Positions 24,572 through 33,091 of a stretch of DNA of 64,000 nucleotides are shown here, one piece after another (the first letter of the stretch is position 1; every line of letters starts with the position of its first letter). This stretch comes from PRS1 sp965250265 (lineage in GTDB: Bacteria > Bacteroidota > Bacteroidia > Flavobacteriales > Flavobacteriaceae). Where the stretch lies: contig CBDFNO010000015.1 of NCBI GenBank assembly GCA_965250265.1, forward strand, positions 434,001 through 498,000. Reading direction: 5' to 3'. Below the pieces are notes generated by a model. It was not told the origin of the DNA. It saw nothing but the letters and a program-made list of their open reading frames with translations, and made no database searches. The position numbers and the translations under genes are program-made.

Positions 24572-25213
24572 TTAGTTCAAAATCTTATATAAAATTATAT
24601 AAGGTGCAATTTCAAGAGCGCAAAGATACAAAATAAAATAGAACAAGTTATTTAAAATTAATTTTTGATGCATTTTAAAAGACGTTATAAACCCAACTAA
24701 ATTTATAATGAATAAGACACTTATTACAATATAAATTATTGCTTTAGAAGGCTGCACAGCAAAAATTAATAGAATATTGATAGGTAAAAGAACTAACCCT
24801 ATATAGTTTTTATAATTTGTTTTTTGAAAAACATATGAATCGATCAATAAGTCTATTTCAAAAAGGCTCCCTATTAAACGTTCTAATAGTACTTTGATTA
24901 AAATTATAGCACCTATTCCTATAAAAAGTTTTATAAAAAGAATTATATCAAAAGCAATAGAATCAAAAAAGGTATTATACCAAATAAAATAGAATAAAGC
25001 TAAAGATATAATTAAATTCAAAAATAAAAGCCCTTCAAACTGATCAATAAATTTCTGGTCTCTAGAGTAAATCTTCAAATATTTAGAGTTTCCAATAACC
25101 CATAAAAAATCATTTAATCTATTAGAAAAAGCAGTCTTTACAAAAGCCAAAATACCAATACATAAAACAATTAAAATAGTATACCACTCGTTAGATATTA
25201 TTTCACGAAACAT
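24572..25213 (-). CDS. DUF4271 membrane protein
   Basis: This 213-residue protein has about six transmembrane helices. A short N-terminal stretch (REIISNEWYTILI) leads into the first helix, and the loop NRLNDFLWVIGNSKYLKIYSRD (about 32-53) is a family feature. DUF4271 proteins are confined largely to Bacteroidota and have no known function. It is 30 bases upstream of hemD on the same strand, so the two are probably co-transcribed and may be linked functionally, but nothing in the sequence shows how. Confidence 0.84.
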   Translation of the reverse strand: MFREIISNEWYTILIVLCIGILAFVKTAFSNRLNDFLWVIGNSKYLKIYSRDQKFIDQFEGLLFLNLIISLALFYFIWYNTFFDSIAFDIILFIKLFIGIGAIILIKVLLERLIGSLFEIDLLIDSYVFQKTNYKNYIGLVLLPINILLIFAVQPSKAIIYIVISVLFIINLVGFITSFKMHQKLILNNLFYFILYLCALEIAPYIILYKILN

Positions 25214-25263
25214 ATTCGCTAAATTATGAAGAATAATCTATAAAATTAATCCTGCAAATAACT

Positions 25264-25271
25264 TACTTTTG
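25264..25271 (+). promoter_or_regulatory. Candidate -7 box of the glycosyltransferase operon
   Basis: TACTTTTG matches TAnnTTTG and lies 16 bases before ATG 25288. No good TTG at the standard distance, so this is a partial match. Confidence 0.35.
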
Positions 25272-25287
25272 CTAAAATTATTTTTTA

Positions 25288-26013
25288 ATGAAGGATGCTA
25301 TTGTCATTATACCTACATTTAATGAGATTGAAAATATTGAAGCCATTATTAGAGCTGTATTTTCTTTAGAAAAATCTTTTGATGTTCTAGTGGTAGATGA
25401 CAATTCTCCGGATTTAACTTCTCATAAAGTTGTTGAGTTACAAAACGAATTTAAAAATAGATTATTTTTAGAAACGCGACATGAAAAAGCAGGTTTAGGT
25501 ACTGCTTACATACATGGATTTAAATGGTGTTTGTCACGTGATTATAATTATATATTCGAAATGGATGCCGATTTTTCGCATAATCCATTAGACCTAATAA
25601 AGCTATATAGTGCCTGTAATATTGAAGGAGCTGATGTGTCTATTGGGTCAAGATATATAAAAGGAGTAAATGTAGTGAACTGGCCATTAGGAAGAGTGAT
25701 TTTATCTTATTTGGCCTCAATTTATGTTCGTGTAATTACAGGAATGAAAATACATGACACTACTGCTGGATTTGTATGTTATAAACGACATGTTTTAGAA
25801 CATATAGATCTCGATAAAATTAAATTCATAGGCTATGCATTTCAAATAGAAATGAAATTTATGGCACACTTAAAGAAATATAAAATCATTGAAGTCCCTG
25901 TAATATTTACTGACAGAATAAAAGGCGAATCTAAATTAAGTGGAAGTATAATTTCTGAAGCCATATTTGGGGTCATCTCAATGAAGTTAAAAAGTTTATT
26001 TGGCAGAGCTTAA
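25288..26013 (+). CDS. GT2 glycosyltransferase, polyprenol-phosphate-mannose-synthase-like
   Basis: This 241-residue GT-A enzyme opens with IVIIPTFNEIENIEAI (about 5-20), then VVDDNSPD (about 35-42) and the metal-binding EMDADFSHN (about 91-99). These are the dolichyl-phosphate mannose synthase (DPM1) motifs. It lacks the C-terminal membrane anchor, so it is a soluble or peripheral member. The likely reaction is transfer of mannose or another hexose from its nucleotide donor to undecaprenyl phosphate, for glycoprotein or glycolipid building. It starts a row with pyrC 1 base after its stop. Confidence 0.9.
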   Translation: MKDAIVIIPTFNEIENIEAIIRAVFSLEKSFDVLVVDDNSPDLTSHKVVELQNEFKNRLFLETRHEKAGLGTAYIHGFKWCLSRDYNYIFEMDADFSHNPLDLIKLYSACNIEGADVSIGSRYIKGVNVVNWPLGRVILSYLASIYVRVITGMKIHDTTAGFVCYKRHVLEHIDLDKIKFIGYAFQIEMKFMAHLKKYKIIEVPVIFTDRIKGESKLSGSIISEAIFGVISMKLKSLFGRA

Positions 26014-26014
26014 A

Positions 26015-27361
26015 ATGAAAGATAGAATTGTACTTATTAAAAACGCAAAAATAGTTAATGAAGACACTATTTTTAATGGAGACATCCTTATTGAAAATGA
26101 GCATATAAAAGAAATATCAGATTCTATAAGTGCAAAATCTGCAGATGTGCATGTATTTGATGCAGAAAACAACTATGTGCTCCCAGGTGTTATTGATGAT
26201 CAAGTACATTTTAGAGAACCAGGACTTACCCATAAAGCAACTATAGAAACTGAATCTAAAGCTGCAATAGCGGGAGGCATCACATCGTTTATAGAAATGC
26301 CAAATACTATCCCTCAAACTACCACAATTGAGGAGTTTGAAAATAAATTTCAAATTGCGTCTAAAGCATCGTATGCTAATTATTCTTTTATGTTTGGTGG
26401 AACTAATGATAATTTGAAAGAGATTTTAAAATTGAATCCTAAAAAAGTTGCTGCATTAAAATTGTTTTTAGGTTCATCCACAGGAAATATGCTAGTAGAT
26501 AACCTTGATGTTTTAGAAAAAATATTTTCGAGCACCAACCTACTTATTGCTGTACATTGCGAAGATGAAACAACAATAAAAAAAAATCTTGAACAGCATA
26601 TTAAACAGTTTGGTGAAGACATTCCTATCCAATATCATCCTGTTATTAGAAGTGAAGAGGCCTGTTATTTATCTTCATCAAAAGCTATTGAACTGGCAAA
26701 AAAAACTGGAGCGCGATTACATGTTTTTCATCTTTCAACCGGAAAAGAAACTAATTTGTTTACTAACAAAATTCCTTTAAAGGATAAAAAGATTACTTCC
26801 GAAGTTTGTATCCATCATCTTTGGTTTACTGATGAGGATTATAAAAAAAAAGGAACTTTAATTAAATGGAATCCAGCAGTAAAAACCAGAACAGATAGAG
26901 AACAACTCTGGGAGGCCTTAATCGATAATCGTATAGATGTTATTGCTACAGACCATGCTCCACATACTTTAGAAGAAAAAGAGAATACTTATACCAAAGC
27001 TCCTTCAGGAGGCCCAATGGTGCAACATGGTTTAGTTGCCATTTTAGAAACTTATCATAAAGGAAAGATTTCATTAGAAAAAATTGTAGAGAAAATGTGT
27101 CATAATCCCTCTATTTTATTTCAAATTGAAAAACGTGGATTTATTAAAGAAGGCTATTTTGCTGATTTAGTTATTGTAAATACAAATAATCCTTGGACCG
27201 TAAAGAAAGAAAACATACTTTATAAATGTGGGTGGTCTCCATTTATGGACACAACTTTTAAGTCTAGAATAACACATACCTTTGTAAACGGGAGTTTAAT
27301 ATATAAGAATTTTAAATTTTATAACGTTAAAGCAGCAAAGCGATTAACTTTTAACAGATGA
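26015..27361 (+). CDS. pyrC: Dihydroorotase (class I type)
   Basis: This 448-residue amidohydrolase starts at ATG 26015, 1 base after the glycosyltransferase stop. The signatures are LPGVIDDQVHFREPG (about 55-69), the metal lysine region KLFLGSSTGN, and ATDHAPHT (about 310) with the catalytic Asp. It cyclises carbamoyl-aspartate to dihydroorotate in pyrimidine synthesis. In the HxH metal motif the first position is Gln (DDQVHFR in place of DxHVHxR). From memory this DDQVHFR form occurs widely in Bacteroidota dihydroorotases, so it is a lineage trait, not decay. DUF4296 overlaps its 3' end by 4 bases. Confidence 0.88.
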   Translation: MKDRIVLIKNAKIVNEDTIFNGDILIENEHIKEISDSISAKSADVHVFDAENNYVLPGVIDDQVHFREPGLTHKATIETESKAAIAGGITSFIEMPNTIPQTTTIEEFENKFQIASKASYANYSFMFGGTNDNLKEILKLNPKKVAALKLFLGSSTGNMLVDNLDVLEKIFSSTNLLIAVHCEDETTIKKNLEQHIKQFGEDIPIQYHPVIRSEEACYLSSSKAIELAKKTGARLHVFHLSTGKETNLFTNKIPLKDKKITSEVCIHHLWFTDEDYKKKGTLIKWNPAVKTRTDREQLWEALIDNRIDVIATDHAPHTLEEKENTYTKAPSGGPMVQHGLVAILETYHKGKISLEKIVEKMCHNPSILFQIEKRGFIKEGYFADLVIVNTNNPWTVKKENILYKCGWSPFMDTTFKSRITHTFVNGSLIYKNFKFYNVKAAKRLTFNR

Positions 27362-27876
27362 TAAAGCAGCTCAAATATATTATTTTAATATTAATAGTTG
27401 TTTCTTGTAAGAACAATAGTATTGATAAGCCCAAAAAGCCAGATAATCTTATTTCAAAAGACAAAATGGTTGAGGTTATCTATGATATATCTCTTATTAA
27501 TGCAGCTAAAGGAGTTAATAAAAAATTAATTGAGAATGAAGGCATTGTGCCAGAAGACTATATTTATAAAAAACATAATATTGACAGCTTACAATTTGCA
27601 TTAAGTAATGAATATTACGCTTACAGTTTAAAAACCTATGAAGATATTTATAACCGTGTTAAAGTAAGATTAGAAGATGATAAAAAACATTTTAATACAC
27701 TTTTTGAGACAGAACAAAAAGTAAGAGATTCATTAAATAAAAATAGGCGTAATAAATTAGATTCGTTATCAACTCTTGAAAAATTAAATATAAAAAAGAG
27801 ACCTCTAAAAAGAAAATCCCTTAAACCAAGTCCTTTAAAAAAAACTGACACGTCTCGGATATCGACTCATCAATAG
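27358..27876 (+). CDS. DUF4296 lipoprotein
   Basis: This 172-residue protein has a lipobox VVSC with lipid-bearing Cys17 after a hydrophobic N-terminus. The mature part carries the DUF4296 body (about 33-110): KMVEVIYDISLINAAK and HNIDSLQFALSNEYYA. The tail is Lys/Arg-rich and disordered. DUF4296 is a Bacteroidota family without known function; it is often found beside dihydroorotase and the polyprenol-phosphate glycosyltransferase, as here. The ATG overlaps the pyrC stop by 4 bases. Its last 56 bases overlap the convergent epimerase gene. Confidence 0.85.
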   Translation: MIKQLKYIILILIVVSCKNNSIDKPKKPDNLISKDKMVEVIYDISLINAAKGVNKKLIENEGIVPEDYIYKKHNIDSLQFALSNEYYAYSLKTYEDIYNRVKVRLEDDKKHFNTLFETEQKVRDSLNKNRRNKLDSLSTLEKLNIKKRPLKRKSLKPSPLKKTDTSRISTHQ

Positions 27877-28834
27877 GTTTAAATTCTAATTCTAAATGAG
27901 ATATAACTTTTTTGTTAGTATAGTAATATTTTTCGGAAATACTTTTAGCCAATTGTTTAGGAAGTTTACGGCGCTTTCTTCTAATAAAATGATTTAACCA
28001 ATCTAAACGCCAAGCCAATTGTAGTTGTAATTTTGAAGCTTCTTTTTGCGGAGTATTCACTTTAAGTCCTTGAGCAACTTTTTTGGCAAATTCTTTAAAA
28101 GGCAAATTTTCTGCTACTAAAATATAACGTTCATTCTTTATATTGCTATCCATTAACAATAGCATCGAATTCACAACATCATCTATATCTACATATCCTG
28201 TTGTTCCAGTTGTATAATGAGACAAGCCTTTGTAAATTTTTCTAAACAAACTCCCACTACTAGTATGCCAAAATCCTGGCCCAAAAATAAATCCTGGATT
28301 TACAATAACAGCATCTAAACCTTCCTGAACACCTCTCCACACTTCTATTTCGGCTCCATATTTTGTTATTGCATAAACGTTATGATCTTCTTCAGGAATC
28401 CAGTTGATGTTTTCATTAATAATAGTATCACCTGGCTCTCCATGACCAATTGCAGCAATAGAACTAACATAGCATAATTTTTCAATATTGTTAGCAAGAC
28501 ATAAATTAACAATATTTGCCGTTCCTTCAATATTTACACTTCTCAAAGTGTGATAATCATTAGGATCAAAAGAAACTAAAGCAGCACAATGATATACTTT
28601 CTTAATATCTTTAAATACTTCTGTTAAAGCAGGAATATCATTTATATTGGCTTCAACCCATTCTATTTTAGAAAAAAGGTCATCAACTTTAGTTGTATAA
28701 TAAGAAAATACATGTTTAGCTGCGTCTATTTTTTTATTCGATCTATAAGTGGCTCTAACTTTATACCCTTTTTTAACTAATTTATAAAGTAAATGGCTAC
28801 CGACTAATCCTGTTCCTCCAGTAACTAAAATCAT
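27821..28834 (-). CDS. NAD-dependent epimerase/dehydratase family protein
   Basis: This 337-residue extended SDR has TGGTGLVGSH (5-14) as the nucleotide loop and the catalytic YAITK (Tyr154, Lys158) with a preceding SSIAA Ser (about 124-128). The family also fits dihydroflavonol-4-reductase and 3-beta-hydroxysteroid-dehydrogenase relatives, so the substrate is not assigned. There is no signal peptide. The 3' end runs 56 bases into the DUF4296 coding region on the opposite strand; both reading frames are intact, so the overlap is real. Confidence 0.88.
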   Translation of the reverse strand: MILVTGGTGLVGSHLLYKLVKKGYKVRATYRSNKKIDAAKHVFSYYTTKVDDLFSKIEWVEANINDIPALTEVFKDIKKVYHCAALVSFDPNDYHTLRSVNIEGTANIVNLCLANNIEKLCYVSSIAAIGHGEPGDTIINENINWIPEEDHNVYAITKYGAEIEVWRGVQEGLDAVIVNPGFIFGPGFWHTSSGSLFRKIYKGLSHYTTGTTGYVDIDDVVNSMLLLMDSNIKNERYILVAENLPFKEFAKKVAQGLKVNTPQKEASKLQLQLAWRLDWLNHFIRRKRRKLPKQLAKSISEKYYYTNKKVISHLELEFKPIDESISETCQFFLKDLV

Positions 28835-28875
28835 AAGACAAAAATACTAAAATTTTAAAAGCAATTTTTGTTTTC

Positions 28876-28983
28876 TTGCTATCACGAGAAGCGAGGTATG
28901 AGTGACGAAGTAATCTTTCAAATTGGAGTTAATTTTATTAGATTGCTTCATCCCGATAGCTATCGGGACACTCGCAATGACAA
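28876..28983. repeat. REP-like palindromic element in a 460-base gap
   Basis: The 18-base perfect palindrome TCCCGATAGCTATCGGGA (28951-28968) sits inside a larger inverted arrangement. GAAGTAATCT on the left mirrors AGATTGCTTC (28939-28948) with one mismatch, and the ends resemble TCACGAG and CTCGCAATGA. From memory, REP-like elements of this kind recur between genes in flavobacteria. The rest of the gap 28835-29294 shows only A/T-rich sequence and one smaller inverted repeat. Confidence 0.65.
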
Positions 28984-29174
28984 CTTAATTTTATTTCTAA
29001 TTACAATGGTTATTTTTAATAATAATTTGTTTTTTACTGTTTTTTTTTCTTAGATTTACAGGGTCTTAAACTGATTTTTGACAGTCTATGCAAAAAGATG
29101 TTTTAGACAACATTAGATTAATCTTTACTAGCGCTAGTTTTTTTATTCTCCCTTAAAACTAAATTAGTACTAAA

Positions 29175-29202
29175 TAGAAAAGTAAATAGGCATACTTTTC
29201 TA
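29175..29202. promoter_or_regulatory. 10-base inverted repeat before the GLPGLI operon
   Basis: TAGAAAAGTA (29175-29184) and TACTTTTCTA (29193-29202) are perfect inverted arms around 8 bases. It lies 93 bases upstream of the peptide start and could be a dimeric operator. It could also be a terminator of nothing visible; there is no T-run. Confidence 0.4.
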
Positions 29203-29294
29203 ACTATAGACATTATAGACTAAAATAATAGACAACAATTTAATGTTTAACTATGGTTGTATAATTAATATAGCCAACCAAAATTTTAGAAATT

Positions 29295-29546
29295 ATGTTT
29301 AAAAAAATTAAAAAAAGTATTGCCGTTTTTGCGGTATTGTTATTGATGAGTAATGGTTTGAATGCTAAAGCTCAAAATTGTTCAGCTTATGCTGAAGCTG
29401 CAGCTGTTGCTGAAATGGACGCATATTATTCATTGCTTCAAACTATAGCGGCGTATAATAATGGAAATTATAATAATCTAGTAGCCTACTGGCTTGGTTC
29501 TTGTGAAGCTTCTGGAGGTAATGCTCTTCCTCCTGTATTTATGTAA
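29295..29546 (+). CDS. Small secreted two-cysteine protein
   Basis: This 83-residue protein has a clear signal peptide (KKIKKSIAVFAVLLLMSNGLNAKAQ, cleavage predicted near residue 27, split here as KKIKKSIAVF plus a hydrophobic core). The mature part of about 56 residues has two Cys, near its start (NCSAY) and near its end (GSCEAS), so one intramolecular disulfide is possible. It is rich in Ala, Tyr and Asn. I recognise no family. It is the first gene of a three-gene unit with GLPGLI and an outer-membrane barrel, 12 bases before GLPGLI, so it is a candidate ligand, substrate or product of that system. Confidence 0.6.
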   Translation: MFKKIKKSIAVFAVLLLMSNGLNAKAQNCSAYAEAAAVAEMDAYYSLLQTIAAYNNGNYNNLVAYWLGSCEASGGNALPPVFM

Positions 29547-29558
29547 TATAAATAATTT

Positions 29559-30299
29559 ATGAAATTTATCACATTTATTATTCTAATTTACTGTTCAACT
29601 TCTATTGCTCAAACTATAGCTGTAGAAGTTGAATATACTCAATCTCTTGCTAAAATTAAAGATTCTTCTTTTTTAAAACCAAGATTATTAAAAGATATTA
29701 GATTTTTATTGACGGCAACAACTCAAGAATCCCGTTTTTCTCAAATAAAATATATGGATCATGATGCATTTGCTTCTAATCAACGTTTTATTTACTTATC
29801 TGGCGCAAGTGGTGTTTTTTATAAAAATTTAGAATCTAAAGAAAAATTAAGACACCTTAATGATTTTGGAGGAAATTTAATAATTGAATATCCTTTTAAT
29901 GGATACAAATGGCAAATAACTAATGAATCAAAATTTATTGGTAAGTTTAAATGCTATAAAGCCTATTTTACAGAAAGTATTTACGTAGAGGAATTAGATA
30001 AAGAATTTTCTTTTATTACTTATGCTTGGTTTACTCCAGAAATTCCAATTCCCTTTGGTCCTATTGGGATCGATGGGTTACCTGGTTTAGTTCTTGAAGT
30101 AATTTCAAATGATGGTATGTTTTATTTCGTAGCAGATAATATTAAAACCTATAATTTAATTGACAATAAAAAATTCTATATTAAACGCCCTGAAAGTGAT
30201 AAACAAATGACAAAAGAAGAATATATTAATGAATCTTCAAACAAATATAAAAATTCAAAACATTATAAAAAATTATTAGAAAAATTAGAAAAAAATTAA
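29559..30299 (+). CDS. GLPGLI-family exported protein
   Basis: This 246-residue protein has a short signal peptide (FITFIILIYCSTSIAQ) and an all-beta body. The family box IDGLPGLVLEV (about 171-181) matches GLPGLI, named for that motif and almost confined to Bacteroidota; its function is unknown. It starts 12 bases after the small secreted protein. Its TAA stop shares one base with the ATG of the outer-membrane barrel gene, so the three are one operon. The tail is Lys-rich. The protein should be periplasmic or outer-membrane-associated. Confidence 0.82.
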   Translation: MKFITFIILIYCSTSIAQTIAVEVEYTQSLAKIKDSSFLKPRLLKDIRFLLTATTQESRFSQIKYMDHDAFASNQRFIYLSGASGVFYKNLESKEKLRHLNDFGGNLIIEYPFNGYKWQITNESKFIGKFKCYKAYFTESIYVEELDKEFSFITYAWFTPEIPIPFGPIGIDGLPGLVLEVISNDGMFYFVADNIKTYNLIDNKKFYIKRPESDKQMTKEEYINESSNKYKNSKHYKKLLEKLEKN

Positions 30300-32995
30300 T
30301 GTTTTTTAAGGATGTCTTTTCTGTTTTTTTAATACTAATGACTATTATAGCAGGATTCCCCTTTTTACAAGCTCAACAAATTATAGTTCAAGGTAAAGTA
30401 ACTGACAGCCTACAAAACCCTTTAGCTTATGCCAATATTTTAGCCATACCTAAGAGTGATGCTATAGATATAAGTTTTGCAATTACAGAAGGGAATGGTA
30501 ATTATAAACTTAAATTAGCACAAAACCAAAACTATAAAATTACTGTTAGTTATTTAGGATATAAACCACAAACCATAACTGTTACTACCACATCACAAGA
30601 CCTTACTAAAAACTTTATCTTACTAGAATACCCAAACCAATTAGAAACTGTAGAGTTAAATTATTCTCCTCCAGTTATAGTAAAAAAAGATACCATTACT
30701 TATAAGGTAGATGCATTTACAACAGGTGAAGAACGTAAATTACGTGATGTGCTTAAAAAATTACCAGGCGTAGAGGTAGATAGAGCTGGCAATGTAACTG
30801 TACAAGGCAAACGTGTTACCAAAGTATTGGTAGAAGACAAAACATTTTTTACAGGTGATAGTAAACTTGCTGTAAACAACATACCTGCTGATGCTGTAGA
30901 TAAAGTAGAAATACTCGATAATTACAACGAGGTTGCTATGTTTAAGGGATTACAGGATAGTGAGGATATGGCAATGAACATTAAACTAAAAGCTGATAAA
31001 AAGAAATTTGCCTTTGGAGATATTGAGATTGGTGTAAGCATAAAAAGACGTTACCTGTTACATCCAAACCTATTTTATTATAGCCCAAAAACTACTGTTA
31101 ACTTTATTGGTGATATTAATAATTCTGGAGTTAAGAGTTTTAGCTTTAGAGACTATTTAGAGTTTGAAGGTGGTTTTGGTAAACTGTTGGGTGATGCAAG
31201 TAGTTATTTTAGTTTGTTTAATAGCGATTTTGCACAATATTTAAACAATCAAGATTTTACAAGTAACACCAACCAATTTGGAGCTTTAAACATCAGGCAA
31301 TCCATAAGTAATATTACTGACATCAGTGGTTACGTTATTACATCTAAATCTAAAACCCAAACTTTAAGCAATATCTTTAATGAGTATTTAAATAATGACA
31401 CTCCTTTTTTAGAAAATAGAACCGTAAATACTAACCTAAATAACTTTTTTACTATTGCTAAACTTACCTTAGACTATGACCCAAGTTATGACGAAGATTT
31501 TGCTTATAATAGTTTTGTGAAAGTTATTAATAATGATGCTAATGGCTTAATTACAACACTAAACCCAACACAAAATAATAACATCAATACTATTACAGAT
31601 ATTAAAGGAGTAACTTTAAAACAAAATATAAGTTATAGTAGAAAATTATCTAAAACCCATACTGCAACTCTTGAAGCTACTTATAATTTTCAAAACGATA
31701 AACCTATTACCAACTGGTTAACTAATCAACATATTTTACAGGGATTGATTCCATTAGAAGACGATACTGTTTTTAATATTTTACAAACTAAAAAATCTAA
31801 ATCTCATACTATAAATGGCATTGTAAAAGATTATTGGGTACTTAACAATTTTAACCATCTCTACATAACTATTGGTATAAACGCAGCCTTTAGTGATTTT
31901 TATAATCAAGATGTACAACAATTAAGTAATGGCTCAATTAATGACTTTAATAGTACTGGTTTTGGCAATGATTTTAATTATGATTTCTTTAATTTATTTA
32001 TAGGATTAGAATATAAGTTCCAAATAGGAATTGCGACTTTTAAACCTGCTTTGTATTATCATTATTACAATTGGAAAACCAAACAATTTGAAGACAAATT
32101 TAATAACAAAAAAACGTTATTATTACCTCAATTTACATCTAAAATAGAATTTAGTAGTAGTGAAAAAATAAACTTTAGATATCGATTAAATACACGATTT
32201 CCAAGTATTAATCGTTTAGCAAATAATTTTATACTCTCAAGTTTTAATAGTGTTTTTAAAGGCAATACAACTTTAGAAAATCAATTGTATCACACGGCTA
32301 CTTTAAGTTATTATAAGTTTAGCTTTTTTAAAAACTTAAACATTAATGTAAGCACTAGTTTTAATAAAAAAGTAAAACATTTTAAAAATGTAACAAAGCT
32401 TGAAGGTATTGAACAGTTCAGTACACAAATTTTATTTGATGAACCAGAATATAATTGGACACTTAACGGAAGCGTCTCTAAAAAAATTAATAAAATTCGT
32501 TACAAATTAAAAAGTCGTTTTAATTATAACGATTTTTTTCAAATTTTAAATAACCAAACAAACAAAAATATTTCAAAAAGCCTTTCTAACACCATAAGTG
32601 CTGAAAGCTTTTTTAAAAATTTTCCAAATCTGGAAATTGGTTATACTAAAGATTTCAGTAATTATCGCTCTTTTGGAACTAAAAATAAATTTGAAAATAA
32701 TAGATTTTTTATCAATCTAGAATACGATTTTTTTAACGATTTTATTCTTAAAACAGATTATACTTTTGATAACTACAAAAATAAAAACAGTAATATCGCT
32801 AACAATTTTGATAACGCCAACACTTCATTATTTTATCAAAAAGAAGATAGTCCTTGGGGTTTTGAAATAGCTGCAACCAATCTCTTTAACACTACATTTA
32901 AAGAACAAAATTCATTTAATAGCTTTTTAATTAGTGATACAAAAACCTTTATCTTACCACGAATTATAATGTTCAAAATTTCTTATAAGTTGTAA
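30299..32995 (+). CDS. TonB-receptor-like outer-membrane beta-barrel protein
   Basis: This 898-residue protein has a signal peptide (cleavage near AQQ, about 26-28), a carboxypeptidase-regulatory-like domain (about 30-115, VQGKVTDSLQNPLAYANI), a plug domain (about 125-230, LRDVLKKLPGVEVDRAGNV; VEILDNYNEVA) and a long C-terminal barrel ending in FKISYKL. The order is that of outer-membrane beta-barrel family TonB-linked receptors that often follow GLPGLI genes. There is no SusD partner, so it is not a glycan-utilisation locus. Cargo is unknown; the upstream secreted peptide is the obvious candidate. The ATG overlaps the GLPGLI stop by one base. Confidence 0.86.
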   Translation: MFFKDVFSVFLILMTIIAGFPFLQAQQIIVQGKVTDSLQNPLAYANILAIPKSDAIDISFAITEGNGNYKLKLAQNQNYKITVSYLGYKPQTITVTTTSQDLTKNFILLEYPNQLETVELNYSPPVIVKKDTITYKVDAFTTGEERKLRDVLKKLPGVEVDRAGNVTVQGKRVTKVLVEDKTFFTGDSKLAVNNIPADAVDKVEILDNYNEVAMFKGLQDSEDMAMNIKLKADKKKFAFGDIEIGVSIKRRYLLHPNLFYYSPKTTVNFIGDINNSGVKSFSFRDYLEFEGGFGKLLGDASSYFSLFNSDFAQYLNNQDFTSNTNQFGALNIRQSISNITDISGYVITSKSKTQTLSNIFNEYLNNDTPFLENRTVNTNLNNFFTIAKLTLDYDPSYDEDFAYNSFVKVINNDANGLITTLNPTQNNNINTITDIKGVTLKQNISYSRKLSKTHTATLEATYNFQNDKPITNWLTNQHILQGLIPLEDDTVFNILQTKKSKSHTINGIVKDYWVLNNFNHLYITIGINAAFSDFYNQDVQQLSNGSINDFNSTGFGNDFNYDFFNLFIGLEYKFQIGIATFKPALYYHYYNWKTKQFEDKFNNKKTLLLPQFTSKIEFSSSEKINFRYRLNTRFPSINRLANNFILSSFNSVFKGNTTLENQLYHTATLSYYKFSFFKNLNINVSTSFNKKVKHFKNVTKLEGIEQFSTQILFDEPEYNWTLNGSVSKKINKIRYKLKSRFNYNDFFQILNNQTNKNISKSLSNTISAESFFKNFPNLEIGYTKDFSNYRSFGTKNKFENNRFFINLEYDFFNDFILKTDYTFDNYKNKNSNIANNFDNANTSLFYQKEDSPWGFEIAATNLFNTTFKEQNSFNSFLISDTKTFILPRIIMFKISYKL

Positions 32996-33091
32996 TAGGT
33001 TAATTCAACAAACAAATAATTATTCAATATATATAAGTAATTGTTAAGTGATTTTTATCTTTACCAAAATTTACACAAACGTTTATCTAAA

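Noticed and set aside
28868..29053. Apparent 61-codon gene in the gap before the GLPGLI operon
   Set aside because: Most of it is the palindromic REP-like element read as protein.
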